Assembly (NCBI GenBank): GCA_023379555.1
Contig: JAMCQR010000029.1
Span: 1 to 64,000, forward strand
Length of the DNA: 64,000 nt
Direction of reading: 5' to 3'
Source: Thermoplasmatota archaeon
GTDB lineage: Archaea; Thermoplasmatota; Thermoplasmata; Thermoplasmatales; GCA-001856825
Shown: one piece after another, positions 62,081-64,000 of the stretch
Numbering within the stretch: position 1 is the first letter of the stretch
How the letters are laid out: every line of letters begins with the position of its first letter
The notes under the pieces: generated by a model
Told to the model about the DNA's origin: nothing
Databases searched by the model: none
What the model saw: only the letters and a program-made list of their open reading frames with translations
Program-made: the position numbers and the translations under genes

Positions 62081-63842
62081 TCTTGAACACCTCCGGCAAA
62101 GAATAAGCTCCAAGGAGAAGTTTATCAGGAAGTCCGGCATAAATTTCTGACGAATCAATCATTTCTCTTGAGAATCTCAGCGTTATTTTTTCAAAAGGCC
62201 TAAGGTTCTTCACATTTTCCCTTTCTTCTCTCTCCCCCTTTAGGACTACAGCAAAGCTCTTTTGAGTCTCTGTGAAGTTAGTCACTGTAAGTTTTCCCTC
62301 CTCTTCCCTGAAAGCAATCACTCCCATGACTTTTGAGATGATGGGACGGATATCTGGTTCTTCCAGTTTTAGTATTGATGCAGCCTTGGAACCTATGGCA
62401 GGCAGGATTTGCTCTATAAGGGAGAATTTCTCTTCGATGTGACTTTTGTGCTCCTCTTTCCTCCTCATTGCCCTGATCTGTCTTCCAATTCCCTTTAGCA
62501 CGATATCAAGTGCTTCAAGTATCTCAGGAACAGGGGCAATGGCTTCTTTTGCCTCGGACGTGTAGGGGATCTTTGTGCTGGCAATGTGAACAACAATTAT
62601 TACCGGTCCAATTGGGAGCTGGTCCTTCACAGGTTGCGACAATCCATATTGGTTCCACGCTACGGTCGAAATTGCCTTGGTAATCGCACAACTACCTGGT
62701 TGATATAGAAGGGGGACCCTGTTTGCGAATCTCATAACCTTTACTGGCTCTTCTTTTGGTATATTCCCACCATAGACAGCAATGGCTTCTATGGTGAATG
62801 GATGCCCAGAAAAAACGAATGGCCCCTTAGTCACCGGCATCGAGAAGTAAGCAGGGTGAAGATCATCGAAAGCATTTGATACGCTCTTGTAAAGCGCCTC
62901 CTCACCAATAGGAGAAAGGCATTCCTTATTGGGTTCCATGAACTGGTAGTTTCTCATTACGTTCCACAGAATCTCAAATTCCTTCTGGGTCATCGATGAT
63001 ATTTTTGCAGACTTGAGGTTTGCCAGCCCTATTATCTCCTTTGCTGTCTGCGAAGTCACCCTGGAAAAATTCTCAGACAGCACCTTTTCAATCGGCGCAT
63101 CCTCGTTTTCCCTGAATATGGACATCAGCTCGCCCAGCTCCACTCCATGTGGGTGTGGCTTGACTGCAACAGGAATGACGGGGCTCTCATTCACGCTTCT
63201 GATCAGGTCTATTTTCTTATCCGGGAGAGAGAGATGGAATGTAGCGTGGGGGTTTGCAATTGCTGTTTCCCTGATGTATTCCTCCACTGACTGCTTCCCG
63301 GAAACCAACTTCCCTTTCAAAATAAGAGAAATCCTGAGCCCTGTTTCAACATTCCAAACAAAAGGTTCAACTTTGTGTACGTCTGGCTCATTCCTTTTTA
63401 TGTTTATTTCCATAACAAAATGAAATCCGGTTAGGTCATCTTTTGTTTTTGTCCAGATTTCTGTTGGCTGGCCTGTAGTCTTCTGGGCGTACATTATGGC
63501 GGCCGAAATCCCTAACCCCTGTTGGCCCCTAGTCTGTCTCACAATATGAAAACGGGAACCGTAGAGCATTTTTCCAAAGGAATCAGCAACTTCCCTTCTC
63601 GGGATTCCAGGACCATTGTCAGCGACGGTCACCCTAAATTTATCGTTCTCAACATTCTCAACTACCACGGTAATTTCAGGCATTATGCCAAAGTCTCCGC
63701 AGGCGTCTAGAGAGTTGTCTACCGCCTCTTTTACAGTCATAAACAGAGCTTTTTGCGGGGAGTCAAAACCCAGCATCTGCTTATTCTTGTCAAAGAATTC
63801 TGAGATGCTTACAGCTTTTCTTTCCGGGATTACCTGTTTCAT
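62073..63842 (-). CDS. top6B: DNA topoisomerase VI subunit B
   Basis: A 589-residue GHKL ATPase subunit. The N box is KEAVDNSLDACGDFG (about 38-52), the G1 box VADNGPGIP, and the G2 loop GQQGLGISAAIMYAQ. Then come the H2TH and transducer domains (QLPIGPVIIVVHIAST near 410). The C-terminus is compact, with an added beta region. It overlaps top6A by 8 bases and the upstream partial gene by 4 (ATGA). Confidence 0.95.
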   Translation of the reverse strand: MKQVIPERKAVSISEFFDKNKQMLGFDSPQKALFMTVKEAVDNSLDACGDFGIMPEITVVVENVENDKFRVTVADNGPGIPRREVADSFGKMLYGSRFHIVRQTRGQQGLGISAAIMYAQKTTGQPTEIWTKTKDDLTGFHFVMEINIKRNEPDVHKVEPFVWNVETGLRISLILKGKLVSGKQSVEEYIRETAIANPHATFHLSLPDKKIDLIRSVNESPVIPVAVKPHPHGVELGELMSIFRENEDAPIEKVLSENFSRVTSQTAKEIIGLANLKSAKISSMTQKEFEILWNVMRNYQFMEPNKECLSPIGEEALYKSVSNAFDDLHPAYFSMPVTKGPFVFSGHPFTIEAIAVYGGNIPKEEPVKVMRFANRVPLLYQPGSCAITKAISTVAWNQYGLSQPVKDQLPIGPVIIVVHIASTKIPYTSEAKEAIAPVPEILEALDIVLKGIGRQIRAMRRKEEHKSHIEEKFSLIEQILPAIGSKAASILKLEEPDIRPIISKVMGVIAFREEEGKLTVTNFTETQKSFAVVLKGEREERENVKNLRPFEKITLRFSREMIDSSEIYAGLPDKLLLGAYSLPEVFKNE

Positions 63843-64000
63843 ATTTCAACGGATTTGGGATTAATTCTGTATTTATTTACATTTGCTGCCATTTTCTGGA
63901 AGAAAAAGCTTGCCATTTCCTGGGAGTACACCAGCAAAGAATTCATCCCCTTGACCGATCCTTCAATGCATGTCTCAACAGGCGCAAGTATATTGGAGCC
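63839..64000 (-). CDS. C-terminal end of an unidentified gene, cut by the window edge
   Basis: On the minus strand an open frame enters from the right edge and gives 53 residues, ending in KYRINPKSVEI before TGA (63841-63839), which overlaps the top6B ATG. The tail is helical, with FFFQKMAANVNKY near the end. No family can be named. The overlap shows that it is the upstream member of the top6 operon. Confidence 0.65.
   Translation of the reverse strand, partial: GSNILAPVETCIEGSVKGMNSLLVYSQEMASFFFQKMAANVNKYRINPKSVEI

Noticed and set aside
1..64000. CRISPR arrays, rRNA genes, SRP or RNase P RNA, replication origin
   Set aside because: No regularly spaced direct repeats, no rRNA-like conserved blocks and no cdc6/origin-box clusters were seen.

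Overview
The window is about 64 kb of a gene-dense archaeal chromosome of moderately low GC. Most genes lie 0-50 bases apart or overlap by 4-14 bases. TATA-like boxes sit about 25-35 bases before many start codons, which implies leaderless or short-leader mRNAs. The gene content points to the Thermoplasmatota, most likely an acidophilic Thermoplasmatales-like heterotroph. The clues are oligopeptide uptake with a PKD-domain binding protein, a GH15 trehalase/glucoamylase relative, split transketolase plus transaldolase, a phosphopantetheine adenylyltransferase fused to an NTPase domain, an AsnRS-like asparagine synthetase, and archaeal tRNA-modification enzymes. Both topoisomerase VI subunits are present, which is notable because the classical cultivated Thermoplasmatales are known for using bacterial-type gyrase instead. 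The assignment rests on gene content only.

Layout. 1-2 kb: start of a coiled-coil gene (cut by the edge), an Lrp/AsnC regulator and a divergent asparagine synthetase. 2-10.5 kb: a five-component peptide ABC transporter, with a decayed IS110-type transposase between the ATPase genes and the binding protein. 10.6-14.1 kb: a flavin oxidoreductase and an Lhr helicase. 14.1-18.4 kb: a leftward operon of split transketolase, transaldolase, a DHH phosphoesterase and the pterin enzyme MptA. 18.5-20 kb: a DtxR-like regulator, malate dehydrogenase and tRNA-Arg(CCT). 20-22 kb: a gene-poor, apparently decayed stretch behind that tRNA, including a secreted-protein gene broken by one in-frame TAG. 22-29.4 kb: an isochorismatase-like hydrolase, a PadR-controlled drug-type ABC exporter, a GH15 enzyme and a second ABC exporter. 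29.5-31.8 kb: an Hsp20-regulator operon, a well-formed C/D box guide RNA on the minus strand, a cobalamin adenosyltransferase and a cupin. 31.8-33.7 kb: a sulfur module (DsrE2, TusA, SQR-like). 33.8-37.8 kb: carAB. 38-47 kb: a cupredoxin-like protein, P5C dehydrogenase, a RecJ-like DHH protein, the archaeosine enzyme RaSEA, a class II amidotransferase, the CoaD-NTPase fusion, a NifX-like protein and an amino-acid permease. 47-58.8 kb: tRNA-Phe(GAA), gcvT, pdxT, aspS, a UbiD-type decarboxylase, a prenyl diphosphate synthase, a Trm56-HD fusion, prs, a TPR protein, an aminotransferase and an SHMT-like enzyme. 59-64 kb: a tightly overlapping leftward operon of top6B, top6A, an MFS transporter and a Taw2-like tRNA enzyme, preceded by the 3' end of an unidentified gene.

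Together the genes describe peptide and amino-acid scavenging (Opp system, APC permease, P5C dehydrogenase, aminotransferase), one-carbon and pterin chemistry (MptA, GcvT, SHMT-like), pentose phosphate recycling feeding prs and carAB, sulfide/persulfide handling, and a strong RNA-modification component (C/D sRNA, Trm56, RaSEA, Taw2).
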